Notes under the pieces: model-generated
Databases searched by the model: none
Told to the model about the DNA's origin: nothing
What the model saw: the letters and a program-made list of their open reading frames with translations, nothing else
Translations under genes and position numbers: made by a program
From: Chloroflexota bacterium
GTDB lineage: Bacteria; Chloroflexota; Ktedonobacteria; Ktedonobacterales; Ktedonobacteraceae
Length of the DNA: 5,455 nucleotides
Assembly (NCBI GenBank): GCA_027316975.1
Contig: DAHVFL010000333.1
Coordinates: 1-5,455 of the forward strand
Reading direction: 5' to 3'
Shown here: piece by piece, positions 1-5,455 of the stretch
Layout of the letters: every line of letters begins with the position of its first letter
Numbering within the stretch: the first letter of the stretch is position 1

Positions 1-1350
1 ACCGATGATCGCACGCTGCTCAATGACCTGGCTACCCAGGCAGCCCCGGCCCTGCGTGTCGCCCAGCTTGTGCGCGAAAAGCGCTCGCAAGACCTCGAAC
101 GCGAGCGCATCGATCAAGAGTTGCGCGTTGCGCGGTTGATCCAGCAAACATTGCTGCCCAGGGAACTCCCGCAGCTTCCCGGCTGGCAGATATCTTCGTA
201 CTACCGGCCAGCGCGTGCGGTCGGTGGCGACTTCTACGACTTCCTGTACTTTGAGGACGGCCGCCTGGGTCTGGTAATCGGCGACGTGACCGATAAAGGT
301 GTGCCTGCCGCGCTGGTTATGGCAACCACACGCAGCATCTTGCGCTCTACCGCCCATGCAGCCATCTCACCCGGCAAAGTGCTGGAACTGACCAATGATT
401 TGCTGTATCAAGATATCCCGCCCAATATGTTTGTTACCTGCCTCTACGCCATTCTCGATCCTGCCAGCGGACACCTGGAGTATGCCAATGCCGGACACGA
501 TCTCCCCTACCGGCATCACAACGGCGAAGTTTCTGAACTGCGCGCCACCGGTATGCCGCTTGGTCTGATGCCCGGCATGGCTTACGAAGAAAAGGCAATA
601 ACGCTGGCTCCAGGCGAGAACATCCTCTTCTATAGCGATGGACTGGTAGAGGCGCACAATACAAGACGTCAGATGTTTAGCTTCCCGCACCTGATGAAGC
701 TGCTCGAGGAAGTTCCCGGTGGGACGCCTGTCATTGATTTCTTACTTGCTGAGCTTGCTATCTTCACCGGCAATGATTGGGAACAGGAGGACGATGTCAC
801 GCTCGTAACACTACAACGCGAAAACGGCCCTGATATACATAAAAGTGAGCAAGGAGCATCAAATATATCACAGCATGAACGTACTAAAAACAACGGTCAC
901 TGGCACACGCTCGCAGAATTCAGCATACCCAGCGTGCCGGGGAACGAGCGAAAGGCTATGGAACAGGTTGCCCAGGCCGTGCGAGATCTTCACCTGCCAG
1001 CCCGGCGCGTGGAACAACTTAAGACGGCTGTAGCTGAGGCTACCATGAATGCCATGGAACACGGCAACCATTATCAAGCCGACGTTCCTGTCGTCATTCA
1101 AGTACAGGTCTCAGACACCACACTGGCTGTGCGTATCAGCGACCTGGGAGAAGGCCCGGCAGTCATCGATGCCGAGACGCCCGACCTGGAAGCCAAGCTC
1201 GCCGAAATGCAAACACCGCGCGGCTGGGGTCTATTCCTCATAAAAAACCTGGTTGACGATCTCTACATCATCAACACTGACGCCCATCATACCATCGAAC
1301 TCATCATCTACCTGGAGGAAGGAGGCTCCCATGCCAGCCAGAAATCTTGA
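1..1350 (+). CDS. GAF–SpoIIE phosphatase–HATPase fusion, 5' partial
   Basis: Serine phosphatase fused to an anti-sigma-type kinase, probably acting on the two STAS proteins encoded just downstream. The frame is open from base 1, so the gene starts before the window; the GTG at 70 is internal. Using window codons, 1-23 look like the last helix of a GAF sensor (TDDRTLLNDLATQAAPAL), and about 24-53 form a charged signalling helix ending in IQQTLLP, typical of RsbU-like proteins. The PP2C/SpoIIE domain spans about 60-273, with metal-site aspartates visible in GGDFYDF (75-81), GDVTDKG (94-100), FYSDGLVE (210-217) and QEDDVTLV (262-269). A polar linker of about 25 residues follows. The GHKL ATPase (about 304-440) has an N-box E346/N350/H354, a G1-like DLGEG (381-385) and a G2-like RGWGL (407-411), so both catalytic halves look intact. 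The protein is cytoplasmic as far as seen. The signal sensed and any further N-terminal domains are outside the window. Confidence 0.93.
   Translation, partial: TDDRTLLNDLATQAAPALRVAQLVREKRSQDLERERIDQELRVARLIQQTLLPRELPQLPGWQISSYYRPARAVGGDFYDFLYFEDGRLGLVIGDVTDKGVPAALVMATTRSILRSTAHAAISPGKVLELTNDLLYQDIPPNMFVTCLYAILDPASGHLEYANAGHDLPYRHHNGEVSELRATGMPLGLMPGMAYEEKAITLAPGENILFYSDGLVEAHNTRRQMFSFPHLMKLLEEVPGGTPVIDFLLAELAIFTGNDWEQEDDVTLVTLQRENGPDIHKSEQGASNISQHERTKNNGHWHTLAEFSIPSVPGNERKAMEQVAQAVRDLHLPARRVEQLKTAVAEATMNAMEHGNHYQADVPVVIQVQVSDTTLAVRISDLGEGPAVIDAETPDLEAKLAEMQTPRGWGLFLIKNLVDDLYIINTDAHHTIELIIYLEEGGSHASQKS
1316..1325 (+). promoter_or_regulatory. Shine-Dalgarno fixing the first STAS start
   Basis: AGGAAGGAGG lies 5 nt before the ATG at 1331, inside the last codons of the phosphatase/kinase gene. 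It selects 1331 over the in-frame upstream ATG at 1253, whose extra 26 residues are only a shadow of the overlapping gene. The overlap suggests translational coupling. Confidence 0.8.
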
Positions 1351-1708
1351 AGCGCAGGTGCGCCATCAACCGCGCGTCGCCATCGTCGATCTGCATGGAG
1401 AAATCAACGCTTTCGCTGAAGACGTACTCAATGCCGCCTATGCAGATGCGGAAAGTCGCAGGGCAGAAGAAATCCTGCTCAATTTCAGCGATGTGGATTA
1501 TATCAACAGTACTGGCATTGCCCTCATCGTGAGTTTACTGGCACGCGCGCGCAAATCGAAGCGCAGGTTGCTGGCCTGTGGATTGAGCCAGCACTACGTC
1601 GAGATTTTCCAGATCACTCGCCTGGTTGATTTCATGAGCGTCTTTCCCGATGAATCAAGCGCGTTATCTGAAAACCCAAAATCAATTATTACACCACGTG
1701 AAAAGTGA
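1331..1708 (+). CDS. STAS-domain anti-sigma factor antagonist, first copy
   Basis: A 125-residue single-domain STAS protein of the SpoIIAA/RsbV class. In this family the unphosphorylated form binds a GHKL kinase/anti-sigma factor and frees its partner; phosphorylation of a Ser/Thr near the start of a central helix breaks that complex. Visible here are the first strands with IVDLHGEINAF (18-28), the strand EILLNFSDVDYI (47-58), and the phospho-acceptor loop NSTGIA (59-64) leading into LIVSLLARARK. The helix and strand LLACGLSQHYVEIFQITRL follow. The usual acidic residue before the Ser/Thr pair is Asn59. The last 15 or so residues are a polar tail beyond the STAS core. The gene overlaps the upstream kinase/phosphatase gene by 20 bp, so the fusion protein is its likely kinase and phosphatase. 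Whether its partner is a sigma factor is unknown. Confidence 0.9.
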   Translation: MPARNLEAQVRHQPRVAIVDLHGEINAFAEDVLNAAYADAESRRAEEILLNFSDVDYINSTGIALIVSLLARARKSKRRLLACGLSQHYVEIFQITRLVDFMSVFPDESSALSENPKSIITPREK

Positions 1709-1711
1709 GAC

Positions 1712-1719
1712 AAGGAGGT
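1712..1719 (+). promoter_or_regulatory. Shine-Dalgarno fixing the second STAS start
   Basis: AAGGAGGT lies 5 nt before the ATG at 1725. It favours 1725 over the in-frame ATG at 1650, which would add 25 residues overlapping the end of the first STAS gene and lying outside the normal STAS fold. Confidence 0.82.
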
Positions 1720-1724
1720 TTGCC

Positions 1725-2075
1725 ATGCCCCAGGCTAACGTTGTAATGCATGCTCGTCGCGTCACACCCACCACCAGCATCATAGACATTCAGGGCGATA
1801 TCTCGGCCTTCGCTGAGCAGGAGTTGATGCGCGCCTATACAGAAGCCAGCGCTCCCACGACGCGCACAATCATTTTGAACTTCACAGGGTTAGAGTATAT
1901 GAACAGTAGCGGCATCGGCCTGATAGTTACGCTGCTGATCCGCATCAACCGTCAGAAACAACGTATGCTCGCCTTTGGACTTAGCGATCATTATCAACAC
2001 ATCTTTGAATTGACACGCTTGAATGACGCAATTAAGATTTACACTAGCGAGGCGGCGGCTCTTGCAGCAGCGTAA
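1725..2075 (+). CDS. STAS-domain anti-sigma factor antagonist, second copy
   Basis: A 116-residue STAS protein, 16 nt behind the first and clearly its paralogue: both share the D-I/L-x-G-(D/E)-I-(S/N)-AFAE opening, the LNF strand, an N-S-(S/T)-G-I phospho-site loop, and GLS-x-HY followed by a TRL motif. Here the acceptor loop is NSSGIG (60-65), so Ser61 and Ser62 are the candidate phosphorylation residues and Asn60 replaces the more usual Asp. The C terminus is a short alanine-rich tail. The protein should be a second substrate of the upstream phosphatase/kinase, or it may bind a different partner so that one input drives two outputs. The family call is firm; the division of labour with the first copy is inference. 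No terminator is visible directly after the stop codon. Confidence 0.9.
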   Translation: MPQANVVMHARRVTPTTSIIDIQGDISAFAEQELMRAYTEASAPTTRTIILNFTGLEYMNSSGIGLIVTLLIRINRQKQRMLAFGLSDHYQHIFELTRLNDAIKIYTSEAAALAAA

Positions 2076-2093
2076 ATTTTACAGGACTGCGTT

Positions 2094-2122
2094 TTGCCAG
2101 CGGGGACAAGGTATGCTATACC
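2094..2122 (+). promoter_or_regulatory. Candidate extended -10 promoter
   Basis: TTGCCA (2094-2099) is separated by 17 nt from TATACC (2117-2122), which is preceded by TGC, giving an extended -10 form. It matches a housekeeping-type consensus at 5/6 and 4/6 positions. The -10 overlaps the outer edge of the inverted repeat, so a transcript would start inside the left arm at about 2129. It would let the downstream pair be expressed apart from the signalling genes. This is pattern matching only; the outer bases may be repeat ends rather than promoter. Confidence 0.3.
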
Positions 2123-2214
2123 AGGACGGGGGCCAGCCCCGCCCGTACCCTGCTACGATTCGCAATCGCACCCCCGTACAGGGTACGGGCGGGGCTGGCC
2201 CCCGTCCTGGTATA
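2117..2214. repeat. Long perfect inverted repeat, MITE/REP-like
   Basis: The left arm 2117-2152 and right arm 2179-2214 are perfect reverse complements over 36 bp, separated by a 26-nt loop. The arms are GC-rich with AT ends (outer ends TATACCAGG and CCTGGTATA). Each arm contains a nested short palindrome, GGGGC-CA-GCCCC on the left. The loop holds a 5-bp mini-hairpin (CGATT, CGC, AATCG; 2156-2168), and CCCGTAC (2173-2179) can instead pair with GTACGGG (2183-2189). No T-run follows on either strand, so this is not a standard intrinsic terminator. It fills most of the gap between the second STAS gene and the unknown gene, ending 3 nt before the latter's Shine-Dalgarno. It most likely is a non-autonomous dispersed element or an mRNA-level control structure; only one copy is visible here. 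Confidence 0.9.
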
Positions 2215-2217
2215 CAA

Positions 2218-2225
2218 AAGGAGAT
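2218..2225 (+). promoter_or_regulatory. Shine-Dalgarno of the unknown gene, next to the hairpin
   Basis: AAGGAGAT lies 10 nt before the ATG at 2236 and 3 nt after the right arm of the inverted repeat. It selects 2236 over the open frame reaching back to 2023, whose extra codons run through the second STAS gene and the inverted repeat. Confidence 0.72.
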
Positions 2226-2235
2226 AAAAACAGCC

Positions 2236-3006
2236 ATGTCTACTTCACCCGTTCCAACAAATGGACAACCGGATGAGCAGCCACGCGATGCTGCCTTCTG
2301 GTCAAGCTATACCACAGGACTCAAAGTTTCTAACGTTCCAAGTGGCGCGTTAAACTTAAACGTAGAAGGCAAACTGGTGAATGGGCCATTGCAGGGCTTT
2401 GGTAGGATGTGGCAAAAAACATATAGCATCACCCTGAATGGTACGTCGTTGACCGCAAAAGAAGTCATCAAGACCTGGAAAGAGCGCTTCCCTGAATTTT
2501 GGCCCAAAGGGAACCGTTTTTTTGGCCCTTTGACAGGTATCGCGCCCGGTGAAGTGGCCCTGCTCAACCTCACCTTAACCGGAGGCATCAAGCTCTCTAC
2601 CGGCGTATTGGTACTGTATGCAGACGAAGAATCCTTTACACTGATGACCCCGCAGGGCCATATATTCGCCGGGTGGATCACCTTCAGCGCCTTAGAAGAA
2701 AACGGCTCACTTGTAGCGCAGGCCCAGGTGTTAATGCGCGCCAGCGATCCTATCTACGAACTCGGTTTTAGACTCGGCATGTATAAAGAAGAAGATAAAT
2801 TCTGGCAGCATACGCTGAAGTCACTCGCCAGTTCATTCGGCATAGATGTGCCAGTAGAAATGCAAGCCATTTGCGTAGACCCACGTATGCAATGGTCACA
2901 TGCTAAAAATGTGTGGCATAATGCCGCGATGCGTACTACGATATATACTATAAGTACACCGCTGCGTTGGATACGTGGACGGGGGCGCAAACGTAATCAG
3001 CAGTAG
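2236..3006 (+). CDS. Conserved-looking protein of unknown function
   Basis: A 256-residue protein I do not recognise with confidence. It has no signal peptide and no convincing membrane segment, so it is probably cytoplasmic. Residues 1-25 are polar and Pro/Gln-rich (likely disordered). Residues 55-100 are aromatic-rich (GFGRMWQKTYSI, then TWKERFPEFWPKGNRFFGPL). Residues 101-200 alternate hydrophobic strands (EVALLNLTL, STGVLVLYADEESFTLMTP, IFAGWITFSAL, LVAQAQVLMRASDP) before a helix with EEDKFWQHTLKSLASSFG (185-202). The tail is basic (RWIRGRGRKRNQQ). This strand-rich core with a C-terminal helix recalls SRPBCC-type folds such as DUF1990, which bind hydrophobic ligands; that is a weak impression, not an assignment. 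It lies 35 nt before the flavoprotein gene on the same strand, suggesting a shared process. The start is fixed by AAGGAGAT. Confidence 0.85.
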   Translation: MSTSPVPTNGQPDEQPRDAAFWSSYTTGLKVSNVPSGALNLNVEGKLVNGPLQGFGRMWQKTYSITLNGTSLTAKEVIKTWKERFPEFWPKGNRFFGPLTGIAPGEVALLNLTLTGGIKLSTGVLVLYADEESFTLMTPQGHIFAGWITFSALEENGSLVAQAQVLMRASDPIYELGFRLGMYKEEDKFWQHTLKSLASSFGIDVPVEMQAICVDPRMQWSHAKNVWHNAAMRTTIYTISTPLRWIRGRGRKRNQQ

Positions 3007-3027
3007 GGACACCTCTTGTGGGTGTCC
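3007..3027 (+). other. Stem-loop between the unknown gene and the flavoprotein
   Basis: GGACACC (3007-3013) pairs perfectly with GGTGTCC (3021-3027) around a 7-nt loop, starting directly after the TAG stop. There is no following T-run, so it is unlikely to stop transcription. It may mark an RNA processing or stability point or affect translation of the flavoprotein. The possible GTG start at 3018 lies in its loop. Confidence 0.45.
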
Positions 3028-3041
3028 GGTCCGGGCAAAAC

Positions 3042-4481
3042 ATGTCAACAACAGAGAAATATGACGCAATCGTTATTGGCGCCGGTCCAAATGGCCTGGC
3101 GGCGGCTATCACCATTGCGCGTGCGGGCAAATCGGTCATCGTATACGAGGCCAAAGAGACCATCGGGGGCGGTTCGCGCTCGATGGAACTCACTCTGCCC
3201 GGTTTTGTACACGATGTCTGCTCAGCTATTCATCCACTCGGGCTTGGTTCAACATTCTTCCGTTCATTACCGCTCGAGCAATACGGCCTGGAATGGATTC
3301 AACCGCCTGCTCCCCTGGCGCACCCGCTAGACAACGATACTGTCGCCGTACTTGAACGCTCCATTGAAGCGACGGGCGCAACGCTTGGTACTGACGCTCA
3401 GGCATATAAGAAGCTGATGACTCCATTCGTCGCACATTGGAATAGGATTGCGGATGCCTTTCTTGGCCCCTTGCGCCTGCCACCTCTGTTTGCGCACCCG
3501 TTCGAGCTTGCATCTTTCGGCTTCAAAGCTATCCGCCCGGCAAGCGCCCTCGCTAAAAGCCTCTTCAAGGAGGAACATGCTCGCGCTATTTTCGCGGGTA
3601 TGTGTGGGCACTCTATGCTACCGTTTGATCGCCCAACCAGTGCGGCGGCAGGGTTAGTGCTGGGAGGGTTGGGACACGCTATCGGCTGGCCGCTGCCACG
3701 CGGCGGTTCACAAAACATTATGGACGCCATGGCGGCCTATTTGCGCACTCTGGGAGGAGAAATCGTCACCGGCGCGGAAGTCAAATCGCTCGATATGCTC
3801 CCTCCTGCCCGCACCGTGCTGTGCGATATCACTCCCCGGCAATTGCTGCATATAGCTGGAACGCGCCTGCCGTCGAGTTACCAGCGCAAGTTGCAACACT
3901 ACCGCTATGGCCCCGGCGTCTTCAAACTCGACCTGGCGCTGGACGGCCCTATTCCCTGGCGAGCGGCGGCCTGTGAGCGTGCCGGGACAGTCCACATCGG
4001 TGGCACGCTGCCGGAAATCGCGGCCAGCGAATCTGCCGTCTGGCGCGGAGAGCACCCCGAAAAGCCCTTCGTGCTGCTCGCGCAGCAAAGCCTGTTTGAC
4101 CCGACACGCGCCCCCGCCGGAAAACACACCGCCTGGGCCTATTGTCACGTCCCCTCTGGCTCAACTCTCGACATGAGCGAGCGCATCGAGGCCCAGATCG
4201 AACGTTTCGCTCCCGGCTTTCGCGACCGCATCCTGGCCCGCCACACCTTCACGGCAGCACAGCTTGAGCAGTACAACGCCAACTACATCGGTGGCGACAT
4301 CAATGGCGGCGTGCAGGACATCTGGCAGCTCTTCACCCGCCCCACCATCCAGGTCAATCCCTATACCACCCCTCTTAAAGGTGTCTATCTCTGCTCTTCA
4401 TCGACACCCCCTGGCGGCGGCGTACACGGATTATGCGGCTACTATGCGGCTACTACAGCCCTGAAAAAAAGCTTTTCCTGA
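3042..4481 (+). CDS. FAD-dependent oxidoreductase, COG1233/PYROXD2-like
   Basis: A 479-residue flavoprotein of the superfamily that includes phytoene desaturases and PYROXD2; members oxidise or desaturate hydrophobic substrates. The N terminus has a dinucleotide-binding fold: YDAIVIGAGPNGL with GxGxxG at 13-18, acidic E36 ending the second strand for FAD ribose binding, and GGGSRS (42-47). Family-like blocks follow: ARGxGS-type PRGGSQNIMDA (219-229), the DITPRQLL region, and YGPGVFKLDLALDGPIPW in the substrate half. The C-terminal FAD motif is GVYLCSSSTPPGGGVHGLCG (447-466). Length is normal to slightly short. The ATG at 3042 is preferred because it places the GxGxxG 13 residues in, although its Shine-Dalgarno is weak; a GTG at 3018, with AGGGA upstream, would add 8 residues. 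No carotenoid genes lie nearby, so a phytoene role is not supported and the substrate is unknown. It is probably co-transcribed with the upstream unknown gene. Confidence 0.9.
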   Translation: MSTTEKYDAIVIGAGPNGLAAAITIARAGKSVIVYEAKETIGGGSRSMELTLPGFVHDVCSAIHPLGLGSTFFRSLPLEQYGLEWIQPPAPLAHPLDNDTVAVLERSIEATGATLGTDAQAYKKLMTPFVAHWNRIADAFLGPLRLPPLFAHPFELASFGFKAIRPASALAKSLFKEEHARAIFAGMCGHSMLPFDRPTSAAAGLVLGGLGHAIGWPLPRGGSQNIMDAMAAYLRTLGGEIVTGAEVKSLDMLPPARTVLCDITPRQLLHIAGTRLPSSYQRKLQHYRYGPGVFKLDLALDGPIPWRAAACERAGTVHIGGTLPEIAASESAVWRGEHPEKPFVLLAQQSLFDPTRAPAGKHTAWAYCHVPSGSTLDMSERIEAQIERFAPGFRDRILARHTFTAAQLEQYNANYIGGDINGGVQDIWQLFTRPTIQVNPYTTPLKGVYLCSSSTPPGGGVHGLCGYYAATTALKKSFS

Positions 4482-4485
4482 ATCT

Positions 4486-4920
4486 TCAATGCCCGCGAAT
4501 TGCAATGGGGCGAATACGCAGCGCCACCGGATACATCTCTGCGAACCTTTCCGGCGTCTGAAAACTCCTGGTGATGAAATCGCGATACTTTTCCACGTAC
4601 ACAGGCAGTCGATCCGCAGGAGGATCGTTCGGACTCAACTGTGCCTCGCCTGTAATGACGATAATATCTCCCCCATTTCCATTGCCATCCAGATTGAGAG
4701 CCACTCGAGGATTGTGTGAGATATGCCCCTGCCGTTTCGCACCGGCCCGACTATATACAAGAATAGTCGATGTAGCCTCATCCCACCAGAACCAGACAGG
4801 CGTGGGTTGAGGCGTCCCCTTCGCATCCACGGTCGTCAACCAGATTAAACGCTCGTCCCGTAAACGCCGGGCGACTCGCTCGCCAAATGGCGTGGATGGG
4901 TCTGGAAGTCGAAATGTCAT
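4486..4920 (-). CDS. PPOX-class, probable F420-dependent, flavin-binding-fold enzyme
   Basis: A 144-residue protein of the pyridoxamine-phosphate-oxidase-like split-barrel fold; it resembles the small mycobacterial Rv3369-type members that are predicted to use F420. Visible signatures are ERLIWLTTVDAKGTPQPTPV (23-42) followed by WFWWD, the strand TILVYSRAGAKRQGHISHNP (52-71) with the Lys/Arg positions typical of cofactor phosphate contacts, VALNLDG (73-79), and the strand DIIVITGEAQL (85-95). The C terminus is PVALRIRPIAIRGH. Such proteins usually act as dimers reducing small molecules or binding FMN, F420 or haem; which cofactor applies cannot be read from the sequence. The gene is complete, with ATG at 4920 and TGA at 4488. 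It converges on the flavoprotein gene with 4 nt between stops, so it belongs to a separate transcript. General PPOX-fold assignment is firm; F420 use is inference. Confidence 0.88.
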   Translation of the reverse strand: MTFRLPDPSTPFGERVARRLRDERLIWLTTVDAKGTPQPTPVWFWWDEATSTILVYSRAGAKRQGHISHNPRVALNLDGNGNGGDIIVITGEAQLSPNDPPADRLPVYVEKYRDFITRSFQTPERFAEMYPVALRIRPIAIRGH

Positions 4921-4941
4921 TTGTTGTCTTCTTCTTTCTTC
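4921..4941 (-). promoter_or_regulatory. Purine-rich leader of the PPOX gene
   Basis: Read on the minus strand, the 21 nt before the ATG are almost all purine (GAAGAAAGAAGAAGAC, then AACAA). No GGAGG is present, so ribosome binding would rely on this AAGAAG-type tract. Further upstream (4942-5030) I see no convincing promoter, repeat or small gene. Confidence 0.3.
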
Positions 4942-5030
4942 ATTATTTCAGTGTCCCGTACCGTTATGCATAATACCACAATCAGGTTCTAGCTCCTCCC
5001 CAACGTTTCGCATTTCCCAGGATAAGGGAC

Positions 5031-5455
5031 TCAAGAAGAATTAACTATCCCAGAAGCTGGCGAAGAATACCTGATATCCACAAACCACTTTTCCAGAGAG
5101 GGCAATCGCTGAAGTTGGGCTTCCACTGCCTCCATTGCCTCCCTGGATAATTTGACCCCGGACTGATACGCCGTTGTCACCAGTTGAACTACGGAAGGTA
5201 CTCCTGTCCACCTTCTTCTAGAGCTTTTTGGCTACAGTCTATCCGGGGCTCTTTCGTTTTCGAGAGCATACTGGCTCAAGACATCGATGACATCTCCGAG
5301 TCGTCACCGCTTGCGAAATCGCCTCTTGATCCTTTCTGGTCAGCTGGCAACAACACTTCTGGCACTTTGCACAAGCTATTCCAAAACTTCTATAATAATC
5401 TCAAGAGGCACTTTTTCACGACAAGTTACGTTGCACTCTACCCAGAGAGAGGTGC
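5031..5455 (-). pseudogene. Decayed coding remnant, possibly a transposase tail
   Basis: One minus-strand frame, running in from the window edge to a TGA at 5033-5031, gives protein-like sequence in a single register across 140 codons. It is broken by stops at 5378-5376 (TAG), 5342-5340 (TGA), 5306-5304 (TGA) and 5234-5232 (TAG). The pieces read naturally: CREKVPLEIIIEVLE; LGDVIDVLSQYALENERAPD; then an open 66-codon stretch with VVQLVTTAYQSGVKLSREAM and LQRLPSLEKWFVDI. Multiple nonsense changes without frameshift suggest an old dead gene. The helical, basic character and position beside a gene-poor stretch suggest a transposase C terminus, but I cannot name a family. Four stops in 140 codons is not far below chance (about six), so the evidence rests on the amino-acid character. 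The 5' part lies beyond the window. Confidence 0.4.

Noticed and set aside
1253..1330. N-terminal extension of the first STAS protein from ATG 1253
   Set aside because: It overlaps the kinase domain's last 100 bp, is Ser/Thr-rich low-quality sequence and lies before a strong Shine-Dalgarno at 1316-1325.
2117..2214. Inverted repeat as an intrinsic terminator
   Set aside because: No T-run follows the stem on either strand, and arms plus loop are far longer than usual terminators.
2117..2214. CRISPR array
   Set aside because: There is one inverted pair, not multiple direct repeats with spacers, and no cas genes are present.
2023..2235. Upstream extension of the unknown protein
   Set aside because: Its codons pass through the second STAS gene and the inverted repeat; the ATG at 2236 has its own Shine-Dalgarno.
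3708..4148. Long antisense open frame opposite the flavoprotein gene
   Set aside because: It is a shadow of GC-biased coding sequence; its product is Arg/Gly/Ala-rich with no recognisable motif or ribosome site.
4432..4453. Exact 11-bp tandem repeat TATGCGGCTAC in the flavoprotein end
   Set aside because: It lies in the coding end of the gene, and the encoded LCGYYAA still fits the family pattern without a frame shift. It is probably chance similarity of Tyr/Ala codons.
4466..4476. A-run and AAAAGCTTTT as a bidirectional terminator for the convergent genes
   Set aside because: The palindrome has no loop and no GC-rich stem, and it is inside the flavoprotein coding sequence.
3042..4481. Specific call as phytoene desaturase (crtI)
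   Set aside because: Only superfamily FAD motifs match, and no carotenoid pathway genes are adjacent.

Overview
The window looks like chromosomal DNA from a free-living, moderately GC-rich bacterium. The gene style is a GAF/SpoIIE phosphatase fused to an anti-sigma-type kinase, paired STAS proteins, a COG1233 flavoprotein and a PPOX-class (possibly F420-using) enzyme. This would fit Chloroflexota of the Ktedonobacteria type, or less likely an actinobacterium. That is an inference from gene content, not a sequence match. Every start I chose on the + strand except the flavoprotein's has a good Shine-Dalgarno sequence.

Layout. (1) Positions 1-2075 hold a partner-switching signalling module. The 5'-truncated first gene has the tail of a GAF sensor, a signalling helix, a SpoIIE/PP2C phosphatase and a GHKL ATPase in one chain. 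It overlaps by 20 bp a small STAS protein, followed 16 nt later by a second, related STAS protein. (2) Positions 2076-2235 are a 160-nt gap dominated by a perfect 36-bp inverted repeat around a 26-nt loop, just upstream of the next ribosome binding site. A possible promoter runs into its left edge. (3) Positions 2236-3006 encode an unrecognised 256-residue cytoplasmic protein, weakly SRPBCC/DUF1990-like. A small stem-loop follows its stop codon, then a 479-residue FAD-dependent oxidoreductase of the phytoene-dehydrogenase/PYROXD2-like superfamily (3042-4481). (4) On the minus strand, a 144-residue PPOX-fold enzyme (4486-4920) converges on the flavoprotein gene with 4 nt between the stop codons. 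(5) Positions 4921-5455 hold no intact gene. The first 110 nt are the purine-rich leader of the PPOX gene plus featureless DNA. From 5031 to the window edge, one minus-strand frame reads as protein-like sequence broken by four stops, probably a decayed gene and possibly a transposase tail.

How it may work together. The first three genes fit one signalling circuit: the GAF domain senses, the kinase phosphorylates the STAS proteins, and the phosphatase in the same polypeptide reverses it. The released or sequestered partner, a sigma factor or other effector, is not in the window. The unknown protein and the flavoprotein probably form a second co-transcribed pair, read either from upstream or from the candidate promoter at the inverted repeat. 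Their substrate cannot be told from sequence. The most unusual structure is the inverted repeat; the unknown protein beside the flavoprotein is the best candidate for undescribed biochemistry.
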